DNA of 64,000 bases from Vibrio sp. UCD-FRSSP16_30 (lineage in GTDB: Bacteria > Pseudomonadota > Gammaproteobacteria > Enterobacterales > Vibrionaceae), in NCBI RefSeq assembly GCF_001676025.1, contig NZ_LZFW01000013.1, positions 94,753-158,752 on the forward strand, given 5' to 3'. The notes under the pieces were generated by a model, which searched no databases, had not been told where the DNA came from, and worked only from the letters and a program-made list of their open reading frames with translations. Shown here piece after piece: positions 19,934 to 29,340 of this stretch (within the stretch, counting starts at the first letter, position 1; each line of letters begins with the position of its first letter). The position numbers were made by a program, and so were the translations under genes.

Positions 19934-21382
19934 TTAAAATGCACTTTTAAACATTTCTAAATATTTTTCAGCCGCGACATCCCAGCTAAAGTCTTTAGTC
20001 ATTGCGCGCAGCTGCATCTCAGAAAATTCACTTGGCTGCTGCAGATACAATAACAAAGCGCGCTGCATACAAATCAGTAACTCTTCAGCTTTTGGCTCAC
20101 GGAAAGCAAAACCTGTGGCAATACTTGGGTCTGTATCGTAATCGTTCACAGTATCTTTTAATCCACCTACACTGCGTACGATTGGCAAAGTGCCATACGC
20201 CATTGAGTACAGCTGGTTTAAACCACACGCTTCAAATTCTGATGGCATCAAGAAGAAATCAGAACCTGCTTCGACAAGGTGCGCTAAACGATTGTCGTAT
20301 GCTTCAACAAACGTAAATTTATCGAGATGTTGCTCAGAAACCTGACGAAGTTGCGCGGCAATAGCAGGATCGCCAGTACCGATAATCACAATCTGCACGT
20401 CATTTTTCAAAAAGCGCTCAAGGATCGGCAAGATATAATGGAAACCTTTCTGATCGGTCAGGCGACACACCATACCAAACATAGGAAGCTTAGCCACTGG
20501 AAGGCCAAATTCATTTTGCAGTGCAATTTTATTGGCGGCCTTACCCGTTTTAAAGCTTGCTTTAGTAGCTTTAAATTTCTTCGCTAAATATTTATCCGTT
20601 GCCGGATCCCACTCGCTGTAATCACAGCCATTCACAATGCCGCAAAAATCGGCTTGGCGAGCAACAAAGTCATTCACTAAACCATGAGAACCCAGTGGCG
20701 TTTTTAACTCTTGAGCGTAATTAGGGCTAACAGCATTTAATTTGTCAGCATATTGAATACCAGCACGGAGCATACTAATGCAATCGTGGCCATAATTCAC
20801 TGTGCTACTTTCTACCTGACTAAGCTCAGGAATAATGCTGACCTCACGATAAGGATAAATACCTTTAAACAACGCATTGTGAACACTAAGTACACTTTTC
20901 ATGTTTTTATAAAATTCGTTATTGGCAAAGCGGGTTTTCAACAAAAATGGTACTAAACCTGTATGCCAATCATTGGCATGTATCACATCCGGTTTAAAAT
21001 CGAGCTTTGGCAGTGCATCTAAACTTGCCGCAGAGAAAAAGGCAAAACGCTCGCCATTGTCTGCATATGCTTCATTACGCTCTGCATATAATTCTGGGCG
21101 ATCGAAATATTGATCACACTCGAAGGCATAAACAGGTACACCATTTAAATCAAGTTTACGAACTTGATATGACGTATGAGGAAAGTGATCAAGCTTCGTC
21201 GATAAAACTACAGGGCTTTGATCAAAGTTAGGTAACTTTGTATAGCCAGGGATTGCAATGGCAACCGTTGAACCTAAATTTTGTAATGATTTTGGTAGCG
21301 CTTTACCAACATCAGCCAAGCCGCCGCTTTTTACTAATCCTTCAGCTTCAGAGACGGTAAACCAAACTTTTAATTGTGACAT
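19934..21382 (-). CDS. glgA: glycogen synthase
   Basis: GlgA transfers glucose from ADP-glucose to the growing alpha-1,4-glucan. The product has 482 residues, a standard GT5 length. The ADP-glucose-binding motif KSGGLADVGKALP starts at residue 18 (KTGGL in E. coli). HANDWHTGLVPFLL and the C-terminal EACGLNQLYSMAYG-type nucleotide motif are intact. No glgC, glgB or glgP lies nearby, so the gene stands apart from a glycogen operon. It is monocistronic. Confidence 0.95.
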   Translation of the reverse strand: MSQLKVWFTVSEAEGLVKSGGLADVGKALPKSLQNLGSTVAIAIPGYTKLPNFDQSPVVLSTKLDHFPHTSYQVRKLDLNGVPVYAFECDQYFDRPELYAERNEAYADNGERFAFFSAASLDALPKLDFKPDVIHANDWHTGLVPFLLKTRFANNEFYKNMKSVLSVHNALFKGIYPYREVSIIPELSQVESSTVNYGHDCISMLRAGIQYADKLNAVSPNYAQELKTPLGSHGLVNDFVARQADFCGIVNGCDYSEWDPATDKYLAKKFKATKASFKTGKAANKIALQNEFGLPVAKLPMFGMVCRLTDQKGFHYILPILERFLKNDVQIVIIGTGDPAIAAQLRQVSEQHLDKFTFVEAYDNRLAHLVEAGSDFFLMPSEFEACGLNQLYSMAYGTLPIVRSVGGLKDTVNDYDTDPSIATGFAFREPKAEELLICMQRALLLYLQQPSEFSEMQLRAMTKDFSWDVAAEKYLEMFKSAF

Positions 21383-21607
21383 TTTTCGGAAAATCCTGTT
21401 TTCAATAGAGCTGTAGACAGCTTCTGGTTATGTTTACTTATGAAGTTGACATGCGTCATTTCTAAGCAATTTTAACATAATAAACAAACGATTGCGCGAA
21501 ACGCATTCACCATATTGGTAACACTTTATTGATAGAGAAATGTTTAATTTCACTATAAACCGCTTTCAATATGATACGCACCATTTAGCACAACATTCAG
21601 AAACGAA

Positions 21608-21632
21608 AATGCCCAGCACAAGGCTGGGCATT
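21608..21632 (-). terminator. terminator of the porin gene
   Basis: AATGCCCAGC and GCTGGGCATT form a GC-rich stem with a four-base loop, followed on the minus strand by TTTTCGTTT. It lies 22 bp past the porin stop. Confidence 0.82.
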
Positions 21633-21653
21633 GAAGTATTTTTTAACTAGTGA

Positions 21654-22685
21654 TTACCAGTAAACGCGAGCACCGATAGCAAAGCTACTTGCTCCATCAG
21701 CATCTCCTACGATACCGACTGAATTATCAGAGTCTTTGTTTGTGTAACCTAAAGTAGTACCATCACCATAACCGTATTCTGCATAAATACGAGCCCAAGA
21801 GTTAAACTTATGCTCAACACCTACGTATAAAAGAGTACCATCAGAATCACCATCGTTGAAAATATTTTTAGCGTCTTGAGTTACGTATTCCGCACCACCA
21901 TAAAGTGCGGTTTTGTCCACTACTTGGAATTTACCCGCAAGAGAGAAACCATTTTGTTCAATTTTAGCATTACTATTTTGATCTGCTAATTCAGAAAAGT
22001 AATAAGTAAAGCCAACTTTATGGGCATCAAAAGCATATTCAGCAGTCAATTCAGCAAATGTATTTTCTAGACGTGCTACTGAAGGTACTTGAACATCATC
22101 TTCATCACGTTCTATTGCATCACCTTCATAACCTACACCTGCGTGTAAAGATAGATCACCAAATGCGGTTCCTGCAAATACTTCATAACGGTCAGACTTT
22201 CTCTCATCATTATTCAAAGCATAAGTAGCTTGAACCCAAAGATTTTCACCATCTAGCTTATATTTGATTAAAGAATCATTTGTTCCTTCAGTATAAAGAA
22301 GAGCAGAGCCACCAAAGAAATATGAATAATCTGCACCGTATACATCATCCGCTACAGTGATTTGCTTACCAAAGGTAAGTGACCCGAAATTACTATCAAC
22401 ACCAACCCAGTGATAACGATTAGTAACACCGGAATCACCAATGCCAAGCTCAACATTACCAATTGCAACAACAGAGTCGGAAAGTGCGTAAGACGCATTA
22501 ATACCTGTACGGGATGAACCTGAGCTCAAATCAGCTTTATGGTCATTTGATTCTTTAAACTTAAGTTCTTGACGAAGTTGTCCGTAAAAGTCTACAGAAC
22601 CATCTTCAGACTTATAAATTTCTGCAGCGTTTACAGAGGTAGCAGCTAGAGAAGCTACTGTTAGTGCTAATAGTGTTTTTTTCAT
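21654..22685 (-). CDS. outer-membrane general porin (Gram-negative porin family)
   Basis: The product has 343 residues. The signal peptide MKKTLLALTVASLAATSVNA is probably cleaved before AEIYKS. The mature part starts with SVDFYGQLRQEL and contains the porin-family segments SLTFGKQITVADDVYG (periplasmic turn and L3 loop onset) and a C-terminal aromatic residue (ARVYW), the BAM recognition signal. It forms a trimeric diffusion channel in the family. It is similar in layout to OmpU/OmpC-type vibrio porins, but I cannot assign the orthologue. A long AT-rich upstream region suggests complex regulation. Confidence 0.9.
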   Translation of the reverse strand: MKKTLLALTVASLAATSVNAAEIYKSEDGSVDFYGQLRQELKFKESNDHKADLSSGSSRTGINASYALSDSVVAIGNVELGIGDSGVTNRYHWVGVDSNFGSLTFGKQITVADDVYGADYSYFFGGSALLYTEGTNDSLIKYKLDGENLWVQATYALNNDERKSDRYEVFAGTAFGDLSLHAGVGYEGDAIERDEDDVQVPSVARLENTFAELTAEYAFDAHKVGFTYYFSELADQNSNAKIEQNGFSLAGKFQVVDKTALYGGAEYVTQDAKNIFNDGDSDGTLLYVGVEHKFNSWARIYAEYGYGDGTTLGYTNKDSDNSVGIVGDADGASSFAIGARVYW

Positions 22686-23223
22686 GTTAATTTACGTCCT
22701 TTTCTTTTAACTAGAATCTAATGTGATTCATAAAATTCATTTATTTTTATAATTATCCAAAAGATAAATATCTACCGTATTTACTATCTCTCTGGAGTTG
22801 CTGATACATTGCAATTTTTATAAAGCACTGTCAACAGTTCTAAAAACAATGAAAATTAAAATAAAAATCATTAAAAAACAGCTACTTGCGAGCGTTCAAC
22901 GAAAGAGTTCACATTTTTAACAACTGAGACAGAATGCAGTGACAACTATTTCAGCTTCATGTCACGCAAACTAATATTCTATAAATGACAGGCATTCCAG
23001 TTGAAAACACTAATTGAAATCAAGCCAAAGAAAACTTCACAAACTTTTTCACTAGTGGCTCTCGACCATCAACATCAAACAAAGTTTCAAACGATGCTTA
23101 CCCCCTTTAATGGTTTTGTGATAGTGGTCACGCTATTTCTTTATTAAATAGCCTAATACGAAGCCCTCTTTCCATTTTGTAGATGTGTTATTATGGTTTC
23201 AGCATGTCACTGTCTGAATTCCA
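22686..23223. other. long porin-dinG divergent intergenic region
   Basis: This 538-bp AT-rich gap contains a CRP-like site at 23117-23132 and an inverted GTGACA...TGTCAC pair at about 22939-22965. No coding frame of note is seen. The porin ribosome site (AAAAGGACG) is at its left end. Part of it may form the long regulatory region typical of porin genes. Confidence 0.5.
23117..23132. promoter_or_regulatory. CRP-like binding site
   Basis: TGTGATAGTGGTCACG matches the CRP core TGTGA-N6-TCACA at nine of ten defined positions. It lies 92 bp upstream of dinG and about 430 bp upstream of the divergent porin. Which gene it controls is not clear. Confidence 0.6.
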
Positions 23224-25293
23224 ATGAACCCTAAAATCCAACAAGCAATCCGTCACAGCTACCAGAATCTGCACGACCAATTGGATAATTTTATTCCTCG
23301 TCGAGCGCAAAACTATTTAGTAGCAGAAATCACAAAAACACTCACTGGCACCTACCATAAGAGCAATCGTTTAATGGTTGCTGAAGCGGGTACAGGAATT
23401 GGTAAATCACTCGCTTATTTAATGTCAGCTATTCCAGTGGCTAAATTCAATAATCGAAAAGTGGTGATTTCAACGGCAACAGTGGCGTTACAAGAACAGC
23501 TTATTAACAAAGACCTGCCTTTATATCGTCGCCTTGTTGATTTTGAGTTTTCTTTTATCTTGGCTAAAGGACGTCAACGATATTGCTGTGCGGAAAAATT
23601 AGCCGCAGCATCAGGGGCAGACGATTCACAAATCGCAATGTTTGAAACCAAGCCTAAGCCTTCTGATGTTCATTTACTTGAAAACATGTATAAAGCGCTG
23701 TCCGAGAATAAATGGGATGGTGATCGGGATTCGTGGCCTAAGCCGATAAAGGATGATGTGTGGCAAAGTATTGTCAGCGACAAACACAGCTGCAATAACG
23801 GTCTCCCTGCACACAGGGGTTGTCCATTTCAGAAAGCACGCTCAGAACTGGATAAAGCTGATGTGGTTATTGCCAATCATAGCTTAGTCATGGCCGACCT
23901 TGATTTAGGTGGCGGCGTGATCCTATCTGAGCCTGAGAATACTATTTATGTGTTTGATGAAGCGCATCACCTGCCAAAAGTAGCAAGAGATCACTCTTCA
24001 GCATCAGCAAGCTTAAAAGGTGCCGCTGCGTGGCTAGAAACTCTCAACAAAAACAGCAGTAAGCTATCCTCTTTGGCTGATTCGAAACGTGTTGACCGTT
24101 TTTTAACTGAGCTGCAAAATTCCATTGCTGAGATCATCCCTAGCCTAAATAATGTTTCCCGCCAGCTTGATCCGGCAGGCTTTAAAGAAAATCGACTGCG
24201 TTTTGAACATGGCGAATTACCACCGTGGCTTGTTGAACAGAGTAAAGAGCTCAAAACCATTTGTACTAAGGCTGCGCAAGCATTAGCAAAGATAACCGAC
24301 TTAATTACAGAAAGAGTCAAAGATGGTGAAGTGTCAGCAAGGCTTGCCGAGCCGGCGCTTGCTGAGGCTGGTTTCTTTTTACAAAGACTTGAAAACCTAG
24401 CCAAGGTTTGGCATTTGATGGCTGAACCATCAAGGGATAAAGGTGCTCCCCTTGCTCGTTGGATAGAAACAAACCCAGAACGAGAATTGGATTTCATCGT
24501 TAGCGTGTCACCTTTAGAAGTTGGTTGGTCATTGGATCAGCGACTTTGGAGTAAATGTGTCGGCGCGGTATTAACATCGGCAACCTTAAGAGCGCTCAAT
24601 TCATTTAATTTCTTCTGCCAACAAAGTGGCGTTAGCTATGACAAAGAAGACGGCACTCAATTTCTTGCCCTAGCCTCACCTTTTGACTATCAAAACAATG
24701 CAGAATTGATCGTCCCTAACACTAAATATGAGCCACAAGCCCCGCAATTTACCGAATATCTGAGTGAAGAGCTTATTAATTGGCTAGTTCCTGATAAAGC
24801 AAACCTTGTACTGTTTGCTTCTTATTGGCAAATGAATCAAGTTGCGGATGCTTTACAAAAAGAACTCACTAAGAAAGGCTGGCAACTGCAGGTTCAAGGC
24901 GACAGTTCACGAATTGAAATTATAAAAAATCATAAAAAAGCCATTGAGAAAGGCAAAACCAGTATTTTGTTTGGCACAGGCAGTTTTTCTGAAGGGTTAG
25001 ATTTACCGGGGAATCTATTAGAGAATCTAGTGATCACTAAAATTCCATTTGCGGTACCCACCTCTCCTGTCGAGGAAGCGCATGCAGAATATATCGAAAG
25101 TCGCGGCGGAAATCCGTTTATGCAGATTGCGGTACCCGAAGCGAGCAAAAAGCTGATTCAATCGGTAGGTAGATTACTGCGAAAAGAGCAAGATTCTGGT
25201 AGAGTCGTACTATTCGACCGTCGCATTGTCACTAAGCGCTATGGCAAAGCATTATTAGAGTCGTTACCCCCATTTAAACGTCGTATCGATTAG
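23224..25293 (+). CDS. dinG: ATP-dependent DNA helicase DinG
   Basis: This is a superfamily 2, XPD-like 5'-3' helicase acting on R-loops, forks and quadruplexes. The product has 689 residues. Walker A (EAGTGIGKS) is at residues 54-62 and the DEAH box (VFDEAHHL) starts at D245. The C-terminal helicase motifs SFSEGLDLPG and QSVGRLLRK are present. The Fe-S domain has cysteines at C121, C122, C190 and C200; the middle cysteine of the E. coli C-X4-C-X5-C cluster appears to be missing (see findings). No LexA box is seen upstream, unlike E. coli dinG. Confidence 0.92.
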   Translation: MNPKIQQAIRHSYQNLHDQLDNFIPRRAQNYLVAEITKTLTGTYHKSNRLMVAEAGTGIGKSLAYLMSAIPVAKFNNRKVVISTATVALQEQLINKDLPLYRRLVDFEFSFILAKGRQRYCCAEKLAAASGADDSQIAMFETKPKPSDVHLLENMYKALSENKWDGDRDSWPKPIKDDVWQSIVSDKHSCNNGLPAHRGCPFQKARSELDKADVVIANHSLVMADLDLGGGVILSEPENTIYVFDEAHHLPKVARDHSSASASLKGAAAWLETLNKNSSKLSSLADSKRVDRFLTELQNSIAEIIPSLNNVSRQLDPAGFKENRLRFEHGELPPWLVEQSKELKTICTKAAQALAKITDLITERVKDGEVSARLAEPALAEAGFFLQRLENLAKVWHLMAEPSRDKGAPLARWIETNPERELDFIVSVSPLEVGWSLDQRLWSKCVGAVLTSATLRALNSFNFFCQQSGVSYDKEDGTQFLALASPFDYQNNAELIVPNTKYEPQAPQFTEYLSEELINWLVPDKANLVLFASYWQMNQVADALQKELTKKGWQLQVQGDSSRIEIIKNHKKAIEKGKTSILFGTGSFSEGLDLPGNLLENLVITKIPFAVPTSPVEEAHAEYIESRGGNPFMQIAVPEASKKLIQSVGRLLRKEQDSGRVVLFDRRIVTKRYGKALLESLPPFKRRID

Positions 25294-25310
25294 GATTAAC
25301 TTAGTACTCA

Positions 25311-26090
25311 ATGGAATACCTAGAACCAAGCATGCTGCTAATATTGGCCATTGTTGCCTTTATCGCAGGTTTTATTGATGCGGTCGCCGGAGGCGGAGGA
25401 ATGTTAACCGTCCCTGCCCTGTTGTCTATTGGCTTACCTCCACATATGGCTTTAGGTACCAATAAACTGGCGGCCTCTTTTGCGTCTTCAACGGCTGCAT
25501 TTACTTATTATAAGAAGAAACTGTTTAAGCCAAAATTGTGGTTTCCTAGTTTTATTGCCACCTTAATAGGCGCAACCTGTGGCACCTTGTTTGTCGATGC
25601 TATATCGACGCAATGGTTAGAAAAGGCGCTGCCGTTAATCATATTAGCGACGGCTCTTTATACGATCATTCATAAAACGCCAGATGCGAACAAAAATGCA
25701 CTCCCAGAACCCGGTACTAAACACACTGCCACACAGGTGGCGCAAGGTTTAGGACTGGGATTTTACGATGGCGTAGCCGGTCCTGGTACTGGTGCTTTCT
25801 GGACAGTCAGCAGTATGGCATTGTACCGCCTGAATATTTTGCTAGCATCAGGTCTGGCCAAGGCGATGAACTTTACCAGCAATTTCACCTCTTTAATTAC
25901 TTTTGCAATTTTGGGGCATATTGATTGGGTTTTAGGGTTAACCATGGGATTTTGTCTCATGCTTGGCGCTTATTTTGGCGCGCATTCCGCAATACGCTTT
26001 GGCGCTAAATTCATCCGTCCGGTGTTTGTTACTGTAGTAACCATTTTAGCGGCTAAACTTGCCTATGACGCTTGGTTTGTTGCACTTTAA
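25311..26090 (+). CDS. TSUP-family (TauE/SafE) membrane transporter
   Basis: This 259-residue inner-membrane protein has seven or eight hydrophobic segments in two repeats. The family hallmark is at the N-terminus (GFIDAVAGGGGMLTVPALL), and its second-half counterpart is GFYDGVAGPGTGAF. It is close in length and motifs to YfcA. TSUP members export or import sulfonates, sulfite or organic acids, and the substrate here is unknown. It lies 17 bp after dinG and 9 bp before priC, so a dinG-TSUP-priC-rsmS transcript is likely. Confidence 0.88.
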   Translation: MEYLEPSMLLILAIVAFIAGFIDAVAGGGGMLTVPALLSIGLPPHMALGTNKLAASFASSTAAFTYYKKKLFKPKLWFPSFIATLIGATCGTLFVDAISTQWLEKALPLIILATALYTIIHKTPDANKNALPEPGTKHTATQVAQGLGLGFYDGVAGPGTGAFWTVSSMALYRLNILLASGLAKAMNFTSNFTSLITFAILGHIDWVLGLTMGFCLMLGAYFGAHSAIRFGAKFIRPVFVTVVTILAAKLAYDAWFVAL

Positions 26091-26099
26091 GGTGAAGAT

Positions 26100-26648
26100 A
26101 TGAGTCAATTTTCCCAGCTCAAAGAAAAACTGACACAAATGGCCTATAGCGCAGGTCAACTTGATAAACAGCGCGGTGAGCACCATCAAGCGTTATTTGA
26201 TAGCAGCTTGTTCACTTGTCGCTCTAGACTACTTTCACCATGTGTTGAAGAAGTTAAAAAAACTTATGACGCTATTTGTCGTGAGCAGCAACACGGACTT
26301 CTCACAACACAACGAGCTGAATACCTTTCCGAGCGATTGCTGGCTCAAATTAGCGCAATCACTCGCGAGCTCTCAACGTCTCATTTTCGTAAAGACGAAC
26401 CAAAGCATAAAAGCTACTATCGCAAACCTATCAACGTTTATTACCAAGATCTTGCCAAGCATAAAGATTGGGAGCGTCAGTTGATGGAAATGGTAATGGA
26501 TCGCCAGCAGTCTTTAGATAACGCCACCGGATTTAATCAAGGTCAAGCCCAACAAGCTTTACTGACCGCAGAGCAACGTCTTAAACGCTGCCAAGAAGCC
26601 ATCATAAAAATCGAAAAACAAATCACCTTTAGAGAGCAACATCAATAA
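26100..26648 (+). CDS. priC: primosomal replication protein PriC-like
   Basis: This 182-residue, almost wholly helical protein of the PriC family helps reload DnaB helicase at stalled forks in the PriA-independent route. Family features are the N-terminal LKEKLTQMAYSAGQLD, the FDSSLFTCRSRLLSPCVEEV segment and the paired helices at the C-terminus. The start has AAGGTGA at proper spacing. The neighbour rsmS is also beside priC in E. coli (as ybaM), which supports the call. Confidence 0.85.
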   Translation: MSQFSQLKEKLTQMAYSAGQLDKQRGEHHQALFDSSLFTCRSRLLSPCVEEVKKTYDAICREQQHGLLTTQRAEYLSERLLAQISAITRELSTSHFRKDEPKHKSYYRKPINVYYQDLAKHKDWERQLMEMVMDRQQSLDNATGFNQGQAQQALLTAEQRLKRCQEAIIKIEKQITFREQHQ

Positions 26649-26663
26649 TGAGTAGCCACAATC

Positions 26664-26825
26664 ATGAGTGAGCCTAAATCACCATTAGAGAATGCCCCAG
26701 ATGATATTAAATTAGCTGTCGACCTCATTTATTTGTTCGAATCCAATGAGGTGGATATTGATACCGCTCTTTCAGCATTAGAGATTGTTAAAAACGATCT
26801 TATTAGCAAAAAACTAAACCAATAG
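26664..26825 (+). CDS. rsmS: small regulatory protein RsmS (YbaM, DUF2496)
   Basis: A 53-residue protein read directly from the DNA; it is short and easily missed. The core [19 protein letters not shown] and the following [12 protein letters not shown] match the YbaM/RsmS family, which is about 50 residues long. RsmS was described in Pectobacterium/Serratia as a pleiotropic regulator of secondary metabolism; its mechanism is not settled. It starts 15 bp after priC with ATGAGTGAG, and is flanked by priC upstream as in Enterobacteriaceae. An ATG at 26648 meets a stop after seven codons and is not used. Confidence 0.85.
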   Translation: MSEPKSPLENAPDDIKLAVDLIYLFESNEVDIDTALSALEIVKNDLISKKLNQ

Positions 26826-26856
26826 AATAGTCACGCTCAATCAATGGAATTACATA

Positions 26857-27663
26857 ATGAAAGTAATTAGTTTTAACATTAATGGTCTTCGTGCCCGCCT
26901 TCATCAACTGCAAGCCATCATAGATAAGCATCAACCAGACGTCATTGGCTTACAAGAAATTAAAGTTCATGACGAGGCATTTCCTTTAGCGGATGTTGAA
27001 GCTATGGGCTATAAGGTTTATCACCATGGTCAAAAAGCCCACTACGGCGTTGCCATGCTATGCAAAAAAGAACCAATATCGGTACAAAAAGGCTTTGCCA
27101 GCGATACTGACGAACACCAAAAACGCATGATCATGGTGACTGTTGAAGATGAGCAAGGTCAACCCGTCACAGTCCTAAACGGTTATTTCCCGCAGGGTGA
27201 CAACATTGCGCACGAAACTAAATACCCATATAAACGTCAGTTTTATAAAGATTTAATGACTCATTTACGCACTCACCACAACAGTGACGAACAAGTTATT
27301 GTAATGGGCGATATTAATATTAGCCCTAGCGATTTGGATATCGGCATCGGCGAGCCAAATCGTAAGCGTTGGCTAAAAACCGGAAAATGCTCATTCCAAC
27401 CAGAAGAGCGTGAATGGTTAAAAACCTTAATGGATTGGGGATTTACAGATACCTTTAGAGCGCTACAGCCAGAAATCAACGACCGTTTTTCATGGTTTGA
27501 TTATCGCTCAAAAGGATTTCCTGATAACCGAGGTTTGCGTATCGACGTAATATTGGCAACCCCAAGTTTAGCCAGTAAGTGCATTGAATCAGACGTTGAC
27601 TACGAATTACGCGGTATCGAGAAACCTTCAGATCACGCGCCGATTTGGGCTACATTCAAATAG
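26857..27663 (+). CDS. xthA: exodeoxyribonuclease III
   Basis: This is the major AP endonuclease and 3'-5' exonuclease of base-excision repair, 268 residues, the standard length. It has the endonuclease/exonuclease/phosphatase motifs: [11 protein letters not shown] at the N-terminus, IGLQEIKV with the metal-binding glutamate, [13 protein letters not shown], and the terminal SDHAPIWA with the catalytic histidine. It is followed by a terminator shared with the convergent ABC transporter operon. The XthA annotation is firm; the closest relatives are gammaproteobacterial. Confidence 0.96.
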   Translation: MKVISFNINGLRARLHQLQAIIDKHQPDVIGLQEIKVHDEAFPLADVEAMGYKVYHHGQKAHYGVAMLCKKEPISVQKGFASDTDEHQKRMIMVTVEDEQGQPVTVLNGYFPQGDNIAHETKYPYKRQFYKDLMTHLRTHHNSDEQVIVMGDINISPSDLDIGIGEPNRKRWLKTGKCSFQPEEREWLKTLMDWGFTDTFRALQPEINDRFSWFDYRSKGFPDNRGLRIDVILATPSLASKCIESDVDYELRGIEKPSDHAPIWATFK

Positions 27664-27679
27664 CCTTACATCAATAACA

Positions 27680-27716
27680 AAAAGCCGAATCATATTAATA
27701 TGATTCGGCTTTTTTA
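27680..27716. terminator. bidirectional terminator between xthA and the ABC importer
   Basis: AAAAGCCGAATCATAT and ATATGATTCGGCTTTTTT form a long stem flanked by A and T runs, suited to both converging transcripts. Confidence 0.88.
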
Positions 27717-27745
27717 TGCTTGAGTCGTTTATAGGCGACGCAATA

Positions 27746-28429
27746 CTATTTTGACTCTAAAGGCCTTAAATACGCTAGAAAACGCTTTTCCAAGTTTTTG
27801 AAGGTAAACAAAATGATAAAGCTTAAGCACATATAAAATAGGCCAGCGGTCAAAAATGACTCAAATGGCGCATAATAACGAGAGTTCACTAAACGTGCCG
27901 CGCCAGTTAAATCAAGAATGGTAATAATACCGGCCACCGCTGAGCCATGAAGCATAAATATCACCTCATTACTGTAAGCGGGCAGTGCTCTGCGCAGTGC
28001 ACTAGGTAAAATAATTCGGCGGTACGTAGTAAAAGGGCTCATGCCATACGCTTTAGCTGCTTCTACTTCACCTTTTGGTAAGCCATTTATCGCGCCACGG
28101 ATGATTTCTGAGGTATACGCTGATGTATTAAGCACAAATGCCACTAACGCACAAAACCATGCATTTTCCCACATAGTGTCTTTAACAGGATAAAACTGGT
28201 CCATTCCGTAATAGATAAGGTAAAGCTGCACTAAAAGCGGGGTTCCACGGAAAAAGTAAATAAATGACCACGTTGGTGCAACCAACAGCCAGTTTTTACT
28301 ATTTCTGGCAATGGCTAAAGGAATCGCAATACAAATACCAAGAACCAAAGACAACGCCACCAGCCAAGCTGTGGTATACAACCCTTCTAGATACACATCA
28401 ATGCTATCGACGATAATAGAAAAATCCAT
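27746..28429 (-). CDS. basic amino acid ABC transporter permease (HisM/ArtM type)
   Basis: This 227-residue inner-membrane permease has about five hydrophobic segments and the ABC EAA loop (EVEAAKAYGMSPFTTYRRIILPSA). It resembles HisM/AotM/ArtM of polar amino acid importers. It is the last gene of an ATPase / binding protein / permease / permease operon, starting 3 bp after the first permease stop. The two permeases likely form a heterodimer. The closest functional assignment is arginine/ornithine or histidine uptake; sequence alone does not decide. Confidence 0.88.
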   Translation of the reverse strand: MDFSIIVDSIDVYLEGLYTTAWLVALSLVLGICIAIPLAIARNSKNWLLVAPTWSFIYFFRGTPLLVQLYLIYYGMDQFYPVKDTMWENAWFCALVAFVLNTSAYTSEIIRGAINGLPKGEVEAAKAYGMSPFTTYRRIILPSALRRALPAYSNEVIFMLHGSAVAGIITILDLTGAARLVNSRYYAPFESFLTAGLFYMCLSFIILFTFKNLEKRFLAYLRPLESK

Positions 28430-28432
28430 AGG

Positions 28433-29173
28433 TTATCTCGCTTGAATGCTGAACTTGCGTTCAACGATCTTTAACAGACCAGTTGAAACCGCAGTAAATA
28501 ATAAGAAAATAATCGAAACCGCCATATAGAAAGTAAACGGCATTTTGGTGGTGCCAGCCGCAAGAGAGCTCACTCGAACCATATCTTCTAAACCGATAAT
28601 TGAAACCAATGCCGTCGTTTTAAGCAGCACTAACCAGTTATTACCAAAACCAGGCAATGCATGTCGTATCATCTGTGGCAGTAAAATGCGTCGAAAGGCA
28701 AGCACTGGGCTCATGCCATAAGCTTTACCCGCTTCTAATTCGCCACTGTCTACAGCCAAAATTGCACCGCGGAATGTCTCGGCCATATACGCACCAAAGA
28801 TAAAACCAATGGTTAGGATACCGGCAACATAAGGACTGACATCAATATAATCGGGTAAGTATGAAACCCACTCATGACTTGGGTCACTGGCAGTAAAGTA
28901 ATTGTTTAACCATTCATTTACCGCATACAGGCTATTGTTGAGAAGGATTTGTCCGCCAAAGAAAATCAGCATCATTAAGACTAGATCTGGGATACCACGG
29001 ATAATCGTAGTATAGAGCGTAGCAATGCCTTTTAAAATTCGATAAGAAGACAGCTTGGCTAAGGCCCCTAACATGCCCAATATAGTCGCAAGCAATAATG
29101 AAAATATTGCCACTTCTAATGTCAGCAATGCCCCTTTTAAAATCGTGGCTTCATATCCCTGTAAATCAAACAT
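28433..29173 (-). CDS. basic amino acid ABC transporter permease (HisQ/ArtQ type)
   Basis: This 246-residue permease begins MFDLQGYEATILKGALLTLE. The EAA loop is GELEAGKAYGMSPVLAFRRILL. It is the partner of the following permease. It is separated from the binding-protein gene upstream by 167 bp containing a GC-rich hairpin (29292-29320), so it may be expressed at a lower level than that gene. HisQ/AotQ-like by position and length. Confidence 0.88.
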   Translation of the reverse strand: MFDLQGYEATILKGALLTLEVAIFSLLLATILGMLGALAKLSSYRILKGIATLYTTIIRGIPDLVLMMLIFFGGQILLNNSLYAVNEWLNNYFTASDPSHEWVSYLPDYIDVSPYVAGILTIGFIFGAYMAETFRGAILAVDSGELEAGKAYGMSPVLAFRRILLPQMIRHALPGFGNNWLVLLKTTALVSIIGLEDMVRVSSLAAGTTKMPFTFYMAVSIIFLLFTAVSTGLLKIVERKFSIQAR

Positions 29174-29291
29174 AATTTCTTTTCAACTCTATCATGAAGG
29201 CCAATTACCAATTTAATGTCGATTTTTATTCGTAATGTTTTCATCTCGCTAAGCTGCGAACATAAGCACTATGAGTAAAATGAACATAATC

Positions 29292-29320
29292 TGGCCCGAA
29301 AACCATGCGTTCTCGGGCCA
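29292..29320. terminator. intra-operon hairpin between binding-protein and permease genes
   Basis: TGGCCCGA and TCGGGCCA form an 8-bp GC-rich stem, extended by AAC/GTT after one mismatch, with loop CATGC. There is no T-run on the minus strand, so attenuation by processing or 3' protection of the binding-protein mRNA is more likely than full termination. Confidence 0.65.
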
Positions 29321-29340
29321 CAAATTATTTATCGTGCAGG

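Noticed and set aside
23140..23223. LexA box for dinG
   Set aside because: No CTGT-N8-ACAG palindrome is present upstream of dinG, so SOS control cannot be supported here.
23991..24497. 168-codon minus-strand frame opposite dinG
   Set aside because: A long shadow of the dinG coding frame; the composition (Ser/Leu/Ala-rich) is typical of an antisense read and no homologue is recognisable.
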